Below are positions 16,057 to 25,710 of a stretch of DNA of 64,000 bases, piece by piece. The position numbers were made by a program, and so were the translations under genes. The notes under the pieces are model-generated. The model was not told the origin of the DNA, did not search any database, and was given only the letters and a program-made list of their open reading frames with translations. Origin of the DNA: Planomicrobium sp. Y74 (GTDB taxonomy: Bacteria > Bacillota > Bacilli > Bacillales_A > Planococcaceae); assembly GCF_003668635.1 (NCBI RefSeq), contig NZ_RCWH01000001.1, positions 62,001-126,000 on the forward strand. The letters run 5' to 3'. Numbering within the stretch: position 1 is the first letter of the stretch; each line of letters opens with the position of its first letter.

Positions 16057-17628
16057 TCATTCCCCTCTCTGAAACATGATTTCTCCAGCTACAACAGTCA
16101 GTTCGACTTGCGCTTCGAGAATCTGCTCTTCATTTCCTTCAAAAAGGTCCCGGTCGAAAACACTGAAATCGGCATCAAAATTTACAGCAATTATGCCTCT
16201 TGAATCTTCTTTGCAGATGGCAGCAGCACTGCCGCTCGTATAAAGCTGGACAGCTTCAAAACGGCTCAGTTTTTCTTCCGGCATATACCCTTCATGATTT
16301 TCATACGGCTTGCGTCTTGTTACAGCCGCATAAATTCCCTGCTTAGGATCCACTTCTTCAATTGGTGCATCCGATCCTCCTGCACAGATCAATCCGCGGC
16401 CAAGCAATTTTTTCCATGCATAGGACCATTCCAGACGCTCTTCTCCAAGCCGTTCAACGACCCAAGGAAAATCCGATGTCACGAAACTTGGCTGAAGATC
16501 GAGAATCGCATCGATTTTTTCCATGCGCTCGACTAGATCTTCCCTTAGGATCATGCTGTGGATCAAACGGTCCCGCTTCCCTTTCGGCACAGGATGAGCT
16601 TCAATTGCATCTAGCGCTTTCTCCATTCCCAAATCACCAATCACATGGATAGCCACCGCTTCATCATGCTTTCGGGCAACTGATACCAGGCGTTTCAGTT
16701 CTTCATCGGAATGGATGGCAACTCCGCTGGTAGAAGGATCGTCATTATAGGGTTTGCTTAAAAGTGCTGTACGGCCGCCGATGGATCCGTCAGCAAAAAT
16801 TTTCATCGGACCCGGATCTACAAAAGGCTCCACATATGTAGCGTTTTCCATCATTTCTTCAAATGCGCTGTGAGCGCGCAGCAGATGGGCGCGGAATTTC
16901 GTTTCGCCCCCCAATACATTTTTGAATGCCTGCAATGGTTTCGAATAATGGCCATAATAGCCCATGTCTTCCGTGTGTGCGCCGGTAAGTCCCAAAGCCA
17001 GTAAATCATCGACAGACGTTTGCAAAGCCCTTGTCAAATACTCCACACTAACTTCAGGCACTACATCCGCTACAAGATCTTGAGCTGCATCCAGTAGATA
17101 GCCTGTCGGCTCGCCGTCAGCATCGCGAACAATCAGTCCGCCTTCAGGATCCGGTGAATCTTTTGTTATGCCTGCAAGCGCGAGCGCGCTGGAGTTTGCA
17201 AGGATGGCGTGTCTGCAGACACGCTTCAGCATCATCGGAGAAGATGAGATCTCATCAAGTTCGACCCGGTGAAATATTTTGCGGTCAGGGAAATTATTCT
17301 CATTCCAGCCTTCCCCGATAAACCACTCATCTGACCCAAGTCCTTCCGTAGATTCGATCAGCTGCTGTTTCATATCTTCCGATGAATCGATTTTCGAAAG
17401 GTCCACACGGAGCAGTTTCTCTCCGTGCCCAATCATGTGCATATGACTGTCAACAAAACCGGGATAAAGTACTTTTCCTTTAAGGTCAATTTCCTGATCA
17501 GCCTTGTCTTTCAATTCCTTATAGGAACCCATTGCTGCTATTTTACTGTCAGAAACTAAAACAGCTTCCACTGTCTCACCTTCTGCAGCCATTGTATAAA
17601 TAATCCCACCATGCCATAAAGTCTTCAT
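16057..17628 (-). CDS. Amidohydrolase family protein, YtcJ-like
   Basis: A 523-residue metal-dependent hydrolase of the amidohydrolase-3 (YtcJ) group. The N-terminal metal motif is PGFVDSHMHMIGHGEKL. Further metal or active-site stretches are AIHVIGDLGMEKAL and CAGGSDAPIEEVDP. The C-terminal beta sandwich ends with FSVFDRDLFEG. Substrate unknown. ATG at 17628 has AAAAGGAGT six bases upstream; the frame extends to 17712, but without a binding site. It is the first gene of a likely three-gene unit with the SDR and the 69-residue protein. Confidence 0.85.
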   Translation of the reverse strand: MKTLWHGGIIYTMAAEGETVEAVLVSDSKIAAMGSYKELKDKADQEIDLKGKVLYPGFVDSHMHMIGHGEKLLRVDLSKIDSSEDMKQQLIESTEGLGSDEWFIGEGWNENNFPDRKIFHRVELDEISSSPMMLKRVCRHAILANSSALALAGITKDSPDPEGGLIVRDADGEPTGYLLDAAQDLVADVVPEVSVEYLTRALQTSVDDLLALGLTGAHTEDMGYYGHYSKPLQAFKNVLGGETKFRAHLLRAHSAFEEMMENATYVEPFVDPGPMKIFADGSIGGRTALLSKPYNDDPSTSGVAIHSDEELKRLVSVARKHDEAVAIHVIGDLGMEKALDAIEAHPVPKGKRDRLIHSMILREDLVERMEKIDAILDLQPSFVTSDFPWVVERLGEERLEWSYAWKKLLGRGLICAGGSDAPIEEVDPKQGIYAAVTRRKPYENHEGYMPEEKLSRFEAVQLYTSGSAAAICKEDSRGIIAVNFDADFSVFDRDLFEGNEEQILEAQVELTVVAGEIMFQRGE

Positions 17629-17747
17629 GAACTCACTCCTTTTCTCTAATTTATCATAAGTTGAATTCACGGGATATTCAATAAATCCCCCATCGTTTTT
17701 TAAAATTTCCATCCCAATCCGCCAGATACTTAAGAAGTTCCCGGATA

Positions 17748-17801
17748 TGTTATAATGATTCCATATTTGGAAAGCAGAGGTGAACCTCCTATCAAGGGAG
17801 G
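17748..17801 (+). promoter_or_regulatory. Extended -10 promoter and SD-sequestering leader of the CNNM gene
   Basis: TG-T-TATAAT at 17748-17756 is an extended -10 with no good -35. In the short leader that follows, CCTCC (17785-17789) can pair with GGAGG (17797-17801), the Shine-Dalgarno of the TTG-start gene, around the loop TATCAAG. A hairpin of 5 bp would partly hide the ribosome binding site. The regulatory meaning is inference. Confidence 0.5.
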
Positions 17802-17806
17802 ATTAA

Positions 17807-19105
17807 TTGGACAGTTTACTTATCTTGAATTTATCTATAATGGCGCTTCTTATAGCGCTGACAGCAATGTTTGTGGCAGCAGAGTTCTCCATCATTAAGG
17901 TACGAGTTTCCCGTATTGATCAATTGATATCCGAAGGCAATAAAAGCGCGGTTATTTCAAAGCGAATCATTGATAACCTGGATTATTACCTTTCAGCCTG
18001 CCAGCTCGGTATTACAGTTTCCGCCCTTGGACTCGGCTGGCTGGGTGAGCCTGTCATCGAACAGATGCTGCGGCCGTTCTTTGAAGCTTTGAGCCTCAAT
18101 GAGCCTGTCACCACGATTTTTTCTTTCGGTGTGGCATTTGCGATCATTACTTTTTTCCATGTAGTAATCGGGGAAATGGCACCCAAAACGATGGCTATTC
18201 AAAATGCTGAAAACATCGCTTTGAAAGTGGCGTGGCCGCTTTATTTATTCGGCAGATTCATGGAACCCGCCATTCGCCTGATGAACGGCACTTCAAAAGG
18301 GCTGCTTAGCCTGGCTGGCATTAAAACCGTGGGCTATGAACAGGCGCACTCGGAAGAAGACTTGAAAATCATGATGACCCAGAGCTATAACAGCGGGGAA
18401 ATCAATCAAACCGAACTTTCATATATGCAGAATATTTTTTCCTTCGACGAAAGAATGGCGAAAGATATCATGATACCCCGTACGCAAATGGAAACCATTT
18501 CTATGGAAATGGATCATGGCGACTTGATGGAAATTGTCCGTGAGCATCAGTACACACGCTATCCGGTTACGGAACAAGGTGATAAAGATGATATTATCGG
18601 TTTTATCAATGTTAAGGAAATGCTGACAAATTATACGCAGGAAATGGATCTGAAAAAGAGTATTGCGATGCACGACATCCCGTTTGTCCATGACATGGCC
18701 CCAATTCAGGATGTACTGGTCAAAATGCAGAAAGAGCATGTCCACATGGCGATAGTCGTCGATGAATATGGCGGAACTGCCGGCGTCATCACGATGGAAG
18801 ATATTCTCGAAGAGATTGTCGGGGAAATCCGTGATGAGTTTGATGAAGATGAACGGGACGAGATCAAAACTCTCGATGCTAACCGCTATCTCCTGAACGG
18901 CCGTGTATTGTTATCGGACCTGGAAGACCGCTTCGCGTTAAATTTTTATGACAGTGAAGATGTTGATACCATCGGAGGATGGGTACAGATGATGAATACG
19001 GAAATCACTGAAGGCGGCAAGGTTGAGCTTCCCGGCCATACCATAACGGTACGGGAAATGGAAAATCATCAGATTATCCGATTGCTGCTGGTAAAGCACG
19101 AATAA
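17807..19105 (+). CDS. CNNM/CorC (hemolysin-type) membrane protein, likely Mg2+ efflux
   Basis: A 432-residue protein with the three-part CNNM layout. A DUF21 membrane domain spans residues 1-190 or so (several helices; conserved [17 protein letters not shown] and [14 protein letters not shown]). A CBS pair covers about 215-335 ([30 protein letters not shown]), and a CorC_HlyC domain lies at the C-terminus ([27 protein letters not shown]). B. subtilis relatives include MpfA (YhdP), implicated in magnesium export. TTG start at 17807 with AGGGAGG five bases upstream. It is monocistronic, with terminator hairpins downstream. Confidence 0.92.
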   Translation: MDSLLILNLSIMALLIALTAMFVAAEFSIIKVRVSRIDQLISEGNKSAVISKRIIDNLDYYLSACQLGITVSALGLGWLGEPVIEQMLRPFFEALSLNEPVTTIFSFGVAFAIITFFHVVIGEMAPKTMAIQNAENIALKVAWPLYLFGRFMEPAIRLMNGTSKGLLSLAGIKTVGYEQAHSEEDLKIMMTQSYNSGEINQTELSYMQNIFSFDERMAKDIMIPRTQMETISMEMDHGDLMEIVREHQYTRYPVTEQGDKDDIIGFINVKEMLTNYTQEMDLKKSIAMHDIPFVHDMAPIQDVLVKMQKEHVHMAIVVDEYGGTAGVITMEDILEEIVGEIRDEFDEDERDEIKTLDANRYLLNGRVLLSDLEDRFALNFYDSEDVDTIGGWVQMMNTEITEGGKVELPGHTITVREMENHQIIRLLLVKHE

Positions 19106-19132
19106 ATAGTTCATCTGAATATCTTCAATTAT

Positions 19133-19166
19133 AAAAGGGGTACCGGATTTTTTTCCGGTACCCCTT
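19133..19166. terminator. Terminator hairpin, copy 1 of a duplicated pair
   Basis: GGGGTACCGG pairs with CCGGTACCCC around ATTTTTTT. The left flank AAAA gives a T tail only in the minus direction; the right flank is TTAAGT. A near-identical hairpin lies at 19367-19400. Confidence 0.85.
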
Positions 19167-19174
19167 AAGTTTGT

Positions 19175-19350
19175 CGAGAAACTGTCGATTTCTTCAATCA
19201 TTGCGCTCTAGGCGGAAGCTTTCCGCTGGGAGCGGCCTGAACCTCCTCGTTCGCTTCGAAAACCGATGCTTCTGCAGCGTTTCACGCTTCGTCGCAGGCG
19301 TCGGTTAATGCCTTCGGAGCTGTTTTGCGGAATATCGGTTTCCTGGCTTT
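19175..19350. repeat. R2 plus R1 repeat enclosed by duplicated terminators
   Basis: An R2 unit (TAGGCGGAAGCTTTCCGCTGG at about 19207, CCTCCTCG) runs into a b-like R1 segment (GCTTCGTCGCAGGCGTCGG). It ends in module a inverted (GAGCTGTTTTGCGGAATATC, about 19317-19337). The R1 end is almost identical to that at 24.6 kb (TAATGCCTTCGGAGCTG). The whole element sits between two copies of one terminator hairpin. Confidence 0.78.
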
Positions 19351-19366
19351 CTTTCTCAAAAAGCTG

Positions 19367-19400
19367 AAGGGGTACCGGATTTCTTCCGGTACCCCTTTTT
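19367..19400. terminator. Terminator hairpin, copy 2 of a duplicated pair
   Basis: GGGGTACCGG and CCGGTACCCC around ATTTCTT, followed by TTTTT on the plus strand but no T tail on the minus strand. This complements the tail of copy 1. Confidence 0.85.
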
Positions 19401-19417
19401 CGAAATTCCTGCTTGCT

Positions 19418-20350
19418 TTACTTCTTGTCCTGCAGCAGGGATTTTTCGTATTCGAATTTCTTCATCAGCATTTCACCGCTGTATCCTTCTTCAATCAATT
19501 TTGCGAGGATTGCGCGTGTATCTTCATCCGATGCTTCCGGATGTTCCTCCCGGTCAATCTCCACTTCGTTTTCAGGATCGGCAATCCAATCCGAATAGCT
19601 TCCTGTATAAAGCCGCAGTGAGTCATAGCCTTTTTCTGCAAGCATTGCATATAGCGGAGCTGCTGTCACCCCACTGCCACAATAGACCACCACAGGCTCA
19701 AGCTGTTGAATCACTGACGAAAAGTCCACATCGGTATCCAGTTTGCCGTGGCTAACCAGCTGGCTCCAGTCGAAATTATGTGCGCCAGGAATCCTTCCGG
19801 CTACCCGGTCAAGCGGCTCTTCAGTTCCTGCATAACGTTCAGGAGATCTTGCATCAAGCAGTATACCCAGTTCCTCGCCTTTAATAATATTTTTCACGTA
19901 TTGTCGGTCCGCATAAATATCACTGTTAAAGACTGGCGAATAATCCGATGGAGCGATTTGAGGCACATCTTCAGTTACTGCCACCCCTTTTCCTTTCAAC
20001 TCTGTATAACCCATTTGGCTGATGTAGACATTCTCAAATCCACAGTATTTCAGCAGCCACCATGCTCTGGCAGCAAATGGGGAACCTCCCTGATCGTAAA
20101 CGACGATATCGTCCTTTGGTGATAACCCGCTGTTTTGGATCAGGTTTTCCAATTGCTGATGTGATGGCATAGGATGGCGGCCGCCTTCGGACGACATATC
20201 ACTCATATCTTTTTCAAGATCCCAATAGATTGCACCTTTAATATGCTCTTGCTCATATAGATTTTTTCCCGCATCCGGGTTGCCAAGCTCATAACGTGTA
20301 TCAATCCAGCGATATTGGTCCGTATCCAGCGTTTCGATAAATACTTTCAT
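19418..20350 (-). CDS. Two-domain rhodanese-type sulfurtransferase
   Basis: A 310-residue protein with two rhodanese domains. The N-terminal one is inactive-looking (VVYDQGGSPFAARAWWLL, Asp in place of the catalytic Cys). The C-terminal one has Cys224 in VVYCGSGVTAAP. The CGSGVT loop is the 3-mercaptopyruvate sulfurtransferase type rather than the thiosulfate CRKGVT type. It transfers sulfane sulfur from 3-mercaptopyruvate to thiol acceptors or cyanide. ATG at 20350 starts four bases after the stop of dynA, so they probably share a transcript; no functional link is known. Confidence 0.88.
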   Translation of the reverse strand: MKVFIETLDTDQYRWIDTRYELGNPDAGKNLYEQEHIKGAIYWDLEKDMSDMSSEGGRHPMPSHQQLENLIQNSGLSPKDDIVVYDQGGSPFAARAWWLLKYCGFENVYISQMGYTELKGKGVAVTEDVPQIAPSDYSPVFNSDIYADRQYVKNIIKGEELGILLDARSPERYAGTEEPLDRVAGRIPGAHNFDWSQLVSHGKLDTDVDFSSVIQQLEPVVVYCGSGVTAAPLYAMLAEKGYDSLRLYTGSYSDWIADPENEVEIDREEHPEASDEDTRAILAKLIEEGYSGEMLMKKFEYEKSLLQDKK

Positions 20351-20354
20351 AATC

Positions 20355-23300
20355 CTACACCCTTTCACTTATCAAATTTGCATATATCTCTTTCCACTGA
20401 GCCAGTTTTTCTTCCTGCTGCAATAAAGTTCTTTCAGAATCGATCTGATCAGTGCCTTGGCGGATGATGTGCTGTCTCAAGCCCTCGGCTTCCTGTTCAA
20501 TCCAGAACTCTGCCCATTCTGTTAGTTTACGCTTTTCTTTTTCCAGATAAATATTAGCATCCGGTTCCATCAATGCTTGAAGAGCGTCACGAAGTTTTTC
20601 TTTTTCATTTTTCTCAAAAAAGCTTTTATTGTTTCTATAATAGGACTTTACAGAAGAATAGTCTGTACCTGTAAAGGCTTTATCCGGTTCCAGCATGGCA
20701 GCTTCCGTCACTTCATATGGTGTAAATGAATAATCCGGATTTTGTGCCCGCAGCTTTTCGGTTTCATCCCTGAAACGGCTTTCAACAGATTTTTGAATCC
20801 GCTGAGACAACCTGAAATTCGTCACACGGATTTCCTGCTCAAAATCAAAAGCCGTCATTTCAACAATATCATGCAATGCTGCATCCAAAGCCTGCTGCGA
20901 CGATTTTCCTGCAAACAAGGATGGATTGAACGATTCCTTGAAAAAGTCATTGAAACGGTAGAATACACGTTGATTCACGTAATATAAAAGTTCACTAAGT
21001 TCCTGCAAGGCATCTTTGACCATAACCGGTGCAGGAGAATCCGCAAGTTGCTTGCGGAGCTGCTGTTCAAGGATTTTCAATTCCGACAGTCGCTCGTCTT
21101 TGCGGGACATATTAGCATCAGTATGGTCAATCAAAGACCGAAAACGCGCAACTGCTTTCTGTTCTTCTTCCGCCAGCGACTGGACAGCCATTCCTTTCAA
21201 TTCATCTTTCAGGAAATGCTGGAAGGATTCCTCAAATTCTGCCATTCCAGATTGCTCTCGATTTTTCAGCGCCTGAAGGCTCGAGACACCGAACAGCCGA
21301 GGAAAACGGATGCCAAAGCGCTGCAATTCCTCTTTGACATAATTTTCAACAGATTCCTGTTCTGCCTTATTTTGCGCTAAATCAATTGCATTTACTACAA
21401 AGAACATTTTATCCATTTCAAAAGCATCTTTGACACGTCCCAGTTGAATCAGGAATTCACGGTCCGCACGTGCAAAAGCGTGATTGTAATAAGTGATGAA
21501 TAGAACAGCATCCGCATTCCGGATATATTCAAATGCCACATTCGTATGGCGGGCATTGATCGAATCTGCACCAGGTGTATCAACAAGCGTAACACCACTG
21601 CGCGTCAGTTCGCAATCATAATAAAAATCAATTTCATCAACAAAACAGCTGCGCTCTTCTTTTGCCACATAGAGACCGAATTCTTCCCGGTTCGTCCGGA
21701 TAGTTTCTCCAAGCTGGTCCTTAAAGCCACGATAGCCTGACTTGAACGCATCGATGAACGACTTATGCACCTGCTGCTCGGTCCCGCCTGCTTCCGGCAA
21801 TTGTTCAGCTTTTCGATAGGCATCATCCAGAGACTGTATTTTGACATCGAAGACGCCAAATGAGTTGCGTACATCTTCCGTCATCTGCTGGACAGTTTTC
21901 AAACGCACATCAGCCGTTTCGTGAGGGTGATTTTCACTGACTGGGCGTATCCGGTTTATCGTCGCCGTCGTTGGATTTGGTGAAACCGGCAAAACTGTTT
22001 CTCCCATCAATGCATTGGAGAAAGATGACTTTCCGGCACTGAAGGCGCCGAATAAAGCGATCGTAAATTCCTGGCCCTCAAGTCTTGAAGCTTTCCTTTT
22101 CAGATAGTCGGCTGTTTCTCCAAAGCCTCTGATCGGCCCAAGTGCGGCAGCTGTCTTTAGAGCACGCCCGAGAACGACCTCTTCATCTTGCTGAGCCGTT
22201 TCGGCAATTTGTGCTGACTGCTGTTCTTCTTCTTCTCTTTTGACAACTTCCTTATCGGCAAGCATCGATGGTTCGAACTCGATCATTTCATCAGTCGAAG
22301 CCTGGAACTCACTGCGCCAATCCTCCAAAATCGCTTCCGCAGAAATCTTTTGATTTGGCATCATTGCAGAAAATGCACGCTCGGTTTTTTCTATTTTTTC
22401 GTCCATCTCTTCCAGTGTACTGATGGCAAGCAATTTCTGATTCAACGTTTCAGCTTTCATGCCTATTTCTGTGCCGGCATCTTCCGGCAGTGATTCGAAT
22501 TTCTCTTTTTGTGCATTTTTCCAGCTTTCAGTCTCTTTTATAAACCACCGTTGAATGGCGACACTCAAACTATTGGCGAAATTGAGCACTGTATCTCCGG
22601 TAATCAAAACGCCTTTCGGCATTTGTTCCTCAACCACTGAAAATGGCACTTCAAGTTCCATATCATCGATTTCCAATGAATCCTTGTCAGTCAAAAGGGC
22701 CGCGTCTTTCAAAGCTGATTTCATCAATCTTTTCAGATGGACTGTTATTTGAGAAGGGATTACTGTTCCCATTTTTTCTTTGACATCATCTCGGCGGGCT
22801 TCACGTTCCGCTTCCGTCTTTTTGCCGCTGAACAGCATTCCCACTTTGAAATCCGGTTGCATGGCTTCAAGATAAAGAGTCAGTGAGTTGCGCAATTCGT
22901 ATGGCATGATATTGGCATTTTCAAGCAATTCTTTTCGATTTTTTTCGAAGTCACTTTTCCAGCTGTCAAAATCCTGTACGGACATACGCCTTTCCACTTT
23001 ATTTGTTTCAGCTTTGACATCTTCACGCATTTCCCATTCTTCCGGGCTCAGAACATTTGAAAATGTCTCCAGCCTTTCCATCTTTTCGTCTTCCAAAAAG
23101 TTCAGATGTTCATCTTTTAATTGGGAAAGTGCGGATTCTGAAGCTTTACCGACGTTTCCTTCCCAGCCTTCCATTGAAGATGAAACAAGGCTTTTCACTG
23201 CTTCAAAATCATTGCCCTCCATTTCAAAATCACGTAATGAAGTAAAGAAAATACCCTTTGGCTCAACCCCCCATGCAGAAAAAGAATCTGCCACTGATTT

Positions 23301-23942
23301 TTTGAAAGCCGGAAAATCCAGCTCACTGTCCTGATGCTTGTCAATTTGATTGACGATCAGATAAAGGTCTGTGTATTTTTGCAATTCTTTTGTAAAATTA
23401 AAATTCAGTTCCGACTGGACATGATTATAGTCCATCACATAAAAAACCATATCTGCAATATGAAGTGCAGATTCAGTGGAAATCCGGTGAGCGTCATCTG
23501 TGGAATCCACTCCTGGAGTATCCATGACGCTTACACCATCCGGCAAAACGGAGTCTTTATGACCAATATCAATCTGTGTCACATCACCGCTTTTGCAATA
23601 TTGCTTAACGGCTTCGAAGTCATAGTTCTCGGGAAAATAAACCGGCTTCCCTTCTGTTTTGTTGACAATTGCAAAATCCGAATCCGCTTTATGTACATTC
23701 ACGATATTGGCACTGGTCGGTATCGGACTTGACGGCAATAAGGTTTCGCCAGTCAAAGCATTGATCATTGATGATTTTCCAGATGAAAAATGCCCTGCAA
23801 AACCGATAATAAATTGATTTTTTAGTATTTTCTTCCCGAATAGTTTCGCTTTCGCGGCACGGTCTGGGTCGTCATTCTCTTCAAAGATGCGGTGCAGGCG
23901 CGCTGTTTCTATTAATTCATTATGATGATCCAAAGCTGTCAT
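20355..23942 (-). CDS. dynA: Double dynamin-like GTPase DynA
   Basis: A 1195-residue protein, essentially the size of B. subtilis DynA (YpbR, 1193). Two dynamin modules are fused in tandem. The first P-loop is FAGHFSSGKSSMINALTG (residues 48-65) with the DTPGVD switch. The second is FGAFSAGKSSFSNALMG near residue 635 with VDTPGADSINARHTN. Long helical regions with coiled-coil character follow each GTPase domain. DynA tethers and fuses membranes and protects the cell envelope against pore formers and phage lysis. The start at 23942 lies 24 kb into a gene-poor stretch with repeats upstream. Confidence 0.93.
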   Translation of the reverse strand: MTALDHHNELIETARLHRIFEENDDPDRAAKAKLFGKKILKNQFIIGFAGHFSSGKSSMINALTGETLLPSSPIPTSANIVNVHKADSDFAIVNKTEGKPVYFPENYDFEAVKQYCKSGDVTQIDIGHKDSVLPDGVSVMDTPGVDSTDDAHRISTESALHIADMVFYVMDYNHVQSELNFNFTKELQKYTDLYLIVNQIDKHQDSELDFPAFKKSVADSFSAWGVEPKGIFFTSLRDFEMEGNDFEAVKSLVSSSMEGWEGNVGKASESALSQLKDEHLNFLEDEKMERLETFSNVLSPEEWEMREDVKAETNKVERRMSVQDFDSWKSDFEKNRKELLENANIMPYELRNSLTLYLEAMQPDFKVGMLFSGKKTEAEREARRDDVKEKMGTVIPSQITVHLKRLMKSALKDAALLTDKDSLEIDDMELEVPFSVVEEQMPKGVLITGDTVLNFANSLSVAIQRWFIKETESWKNAQKEKFESLPEDAGTEIGMKAETLNQKLLAISTLEEMDEKIEKTERAFSAMMPNQKISAEAILEDWRSEFQASTDEMIEFEPSMLADKEVVKREEEEQQSAQIAETAQQDEEVVLGRALKTAAALGPIRGFGETADYLKRKASRLEGQEFTIALFGAFSAGKSSFSNALMGETVLPVSPNPTTATINRIRPVSENHPHETADVRLKTVQQMTEDVRNSFGVFDVKIQSLDDAYRKAEQLPEAGGTEQQVHKSFIDAFKSGYRGFKDQLGETIRTNREEFGLYVAKEERSCFVDEIDFYYDCELTRSGVTLVDTPGADSINARHTNVAFEYIRNADAVLFITYYNHAFARADREFLIQLGRVKDAFEMDKMFFVVNAIDLAQNKAEQESVENYVKEELQRFGIRFPRLFGVSSLQALKNREQSGMAEFEESFQHFLKDELKGMAVQSLAEEEQKAVARFRSLIDHTDANMSRKDERLSELKILEQQLRKQLADSPAPVMVKDALQELSELLYYVNQRVFYRFNDFFKESFNPSLFAGKSSQQALDAALHDIVEMTAFDFEQEIRVTNFRLSQRIQKSVESRFRDETEKLRAQNPDYSFTPYEVTEAAMLEPDKAFTGTDYSSVKSYYRNNKSFFEKNEKEKLRDALQALMEPDANIYLEKEKRKLTEWAEFWIEQEAEGLRQHIIRQGTDQIDSERTLLQQEEKLAQWKEIYANLISERV

Positions 23943-24004
23943 ATTCCGGTATCCCCTTCATTTTATACTCCTTTTATCATACCATTTATCGCGTTAAACG
24001 AAAA

Positions 24005-24034
24005 ACATCCCCTCCATTTTAGGAGAGGATGCTG
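24005..24034 (-). terminator. Weak terminator upstream of dynA
   Basis: In the minus direction CATCCTCTCC pairs imperfectly with GGAGGGGATG, followed by TTTTT. It would end transcription from the SDR gene at 24837 or from within the repeat block. Confidence 0.55.
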
Positions 24035-24054
24035 TTGGATTTTCTTTTACTGAA

Positions 24055-24645
24055 AGTCATTTCACTCTGAGCGGGCGCCTCCGCTGCTACGTCGCAATGA
24101 GATGGCCTAAGTTACGTTTGGCTATTTCAAGCTGTCGAGAAACCGGAAACTTCTATAATCATTCCGTTTTAGACGGATGCTTTCCGCGGGGAGCGGCCTA
24201 AGCCTCCTCATCGCTTCGCTCTTGCGGGGTCTTAGGACACGCTCTTGTTCCCGCAGGAGTCACCGTCTGTCACTTCATTCTAATGATGTATCGGAATAAA
24301 GCATCCACTTCCATACTAGAAACAAGCTGATGCGAATATCTTATATAGAAAGTGATCTAAAGATATGGAGCAAAACAGCGAAGACTCCCAGGTGACCAAG
24401 CGAAGTGCTGAGATCCACTCGGGCGAAGTGGAACAAGACCGAGTTAGCTCAGTGTGAGCCAAGTGCGGCCGAAAGTTCGGCCGGCGCTTTGCGACGAAGC
24501 TAGCGTAGCGATGCAGGAGCAGCCTAAAAAACGTGCTCCTGCAGTGCTGCGCACTTCGTCGCAAAGGCATTCTCCGTGCAAGACACGGCTAATGCCTTCG
24601 GAGCTGTTTTGCGGAATATCGGTTTCTAATCTTTCTCTCTCGATA
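24055..24645. repeat. Long composite repeat: R2 plus inverted R1 plus a 33-bp inverted pair
   Basis: The 890-base gap 23943-24836 has no gene. R2 spans about 24165-24290 (TAGACGGATGCTTTCCGC, CTTGCGGGGTCTTAGGAC). Inverted R1 modules follow: d (GATATGGAGCAAAACAGCG) at 24363, c (CGAGTTAGCTCAGTGTGAGC) at about 24441 and b at 24487-24521. A second b in opposite direction lies at 24534-24566, making an inverted repeat with arms of about 33-35 bases and a 12-base loop. Module a inverted (GAGCTGTTTTGCGGAATATC) ends the unit at about 24622. Confidence 0.82.
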
Positions 24646-24689
24646 GCAATAGATATCTCATTTTACCTTTGAACTATCTATTGCTTGTC

Positions 24690-24836
24690 GGGGCAGAACG
24701 GGCGCTGTCGCTTTTCTTTGTCCAGACTCCAACAGCCAACTCTTCGGTCATAAGTAAGCCCAGCTGCGTGGCATAGAGCGCCACTTCGCTGGTCCGTCTT
24801 ATGCCTGTCAGAGCTGACCGGCTGTTTCCGCTTTTC
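24690..24836. repeat. R3 repeat unit directly after an SDR stop codon
   Basis: CGGGGCAGAACGGGCGCTGT, then GTCCAGACTCCAACAGCC, and at the end GCTGTTTCCGCTTTTCTC are the inverted R3 landmarks seen in tandem at 48.2-48.7 kb. The GAAAAGCG end begins within three bases of the SDR stop codon (24837). Confidence 0.72.
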
Positions 24837-25595
24837 TCACGAAAACCCATGTATCGACATGCCGCCGTCTACAAACAGAGTCTGGCCCGTGATATAGCTG
24901 GATGCTTCCGATGCAAGGAATACGACCGGCGTCGCAACCTCGGGAAGTTCACCGACGCGCTTCATGGGGGTCACTGCCAAAATTGAATCAAGATATTCCT
25001 TGTCATTCAATAATTTTTCCGTTAAAGGCGTACGGAAATACCAGGGACCGATGGCATTGACACGAATATTTTTTTCGCCCCATTCCATTGCCATTACCCG
25101 GGTCATCTGGATGATTGCAGCTTTGGAAGCTGCATATACGATACCTGTCTTCAGTGCACGTTCGCCGCCGACTGAACTGATATTGATGATGGAACCGCCG
25201 CTTTGCATTTTTTTCGCTGCTTCCTGTGAAAACATGAAAACGCTTTGGGCGTTCGTGTCCATAATCTTATGCCATTCCTCATCAGTTGCATCCAGCAGTT
25301 TTGAACGGATGTTCATGCCCGCATTATTAACCAGAATATCTACGGCACCAAATCGCTCTATCGTTTTTTCAACAACCCGCTGAATTTGGCTGCGGTCGGT
25401 AATATCCGCTACTGCATATTCTGTCCGGTCATTTCCGATTAATTCCTTTACGTTCTGCAAATCTGATTCCGTCCGCGCAACCAGCATGACATTTGCGCCT
25501 GCTTCCGCGATGGCCCTTGCAATCGCCTGCCCAATGCCTTTACCTGCTCCGGTTACAATTGCTGTTTTTCCTTCTAAACTGAATGACTTCAACAT
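24837..25595 (-). CDS. SDR family oxidoreductase
   Basis: A 252-residue classical short-chain dehydrogenase: cofactor motif [18 protein letters not shown], catalytic Ser in [13 protein letters not shown] (Tyr/Lys) and a C-terminal [11 protein letters not shown]. Sequence resembles gluconate 5-dehydrogenase or 3-oxoacyl-ACP reductase-like SDRs; the substrate cannot be decided. ATG at 25595 with GGAGGGG five bases upstream. Monocistronic. An R3 repeat begins right at its stop codon. Confidence 0.87.
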   Translation of the reverse strand: MLKSFSLEGKTAIVTGAGKGIGQAIARAIAEAGANVMLVARTESDLQNVKELIGNDRTEYAVADITDRSQIQRVVEKTIERFGAVDILVNNAGMNIRSKLLDATDEEWHKIMDTNAQSVFMFSQEAAKKMQSGGSIINISSVGGERALKTGIVYAASKAAIIQMTRVMAMEWGEKNIRVNAIGPWYFRTPLTEKLLNDKEYLDSILAVTPMKRVGELPEVATPVVFLASEASSYITGQTLFVDGGMSIHGFS

Positions 25596-25710
25596 TTTAT
25601 CCCCTCCGGCTCCTATTATAAGCGAAAATTCAGGGAATTGTCCCGTCGTGATTCTGTAAAGGCTGGGGTTAAAATATTTATATAGGAGAAAAAGATAGAT
25701 AGCTGAGCAT

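Noticed and set aside
17757..17806. Magnesium (M-box) riboswitch before the CNNM gene
   Set aside because: The leader is about 45 nt, far too short for an M-box.
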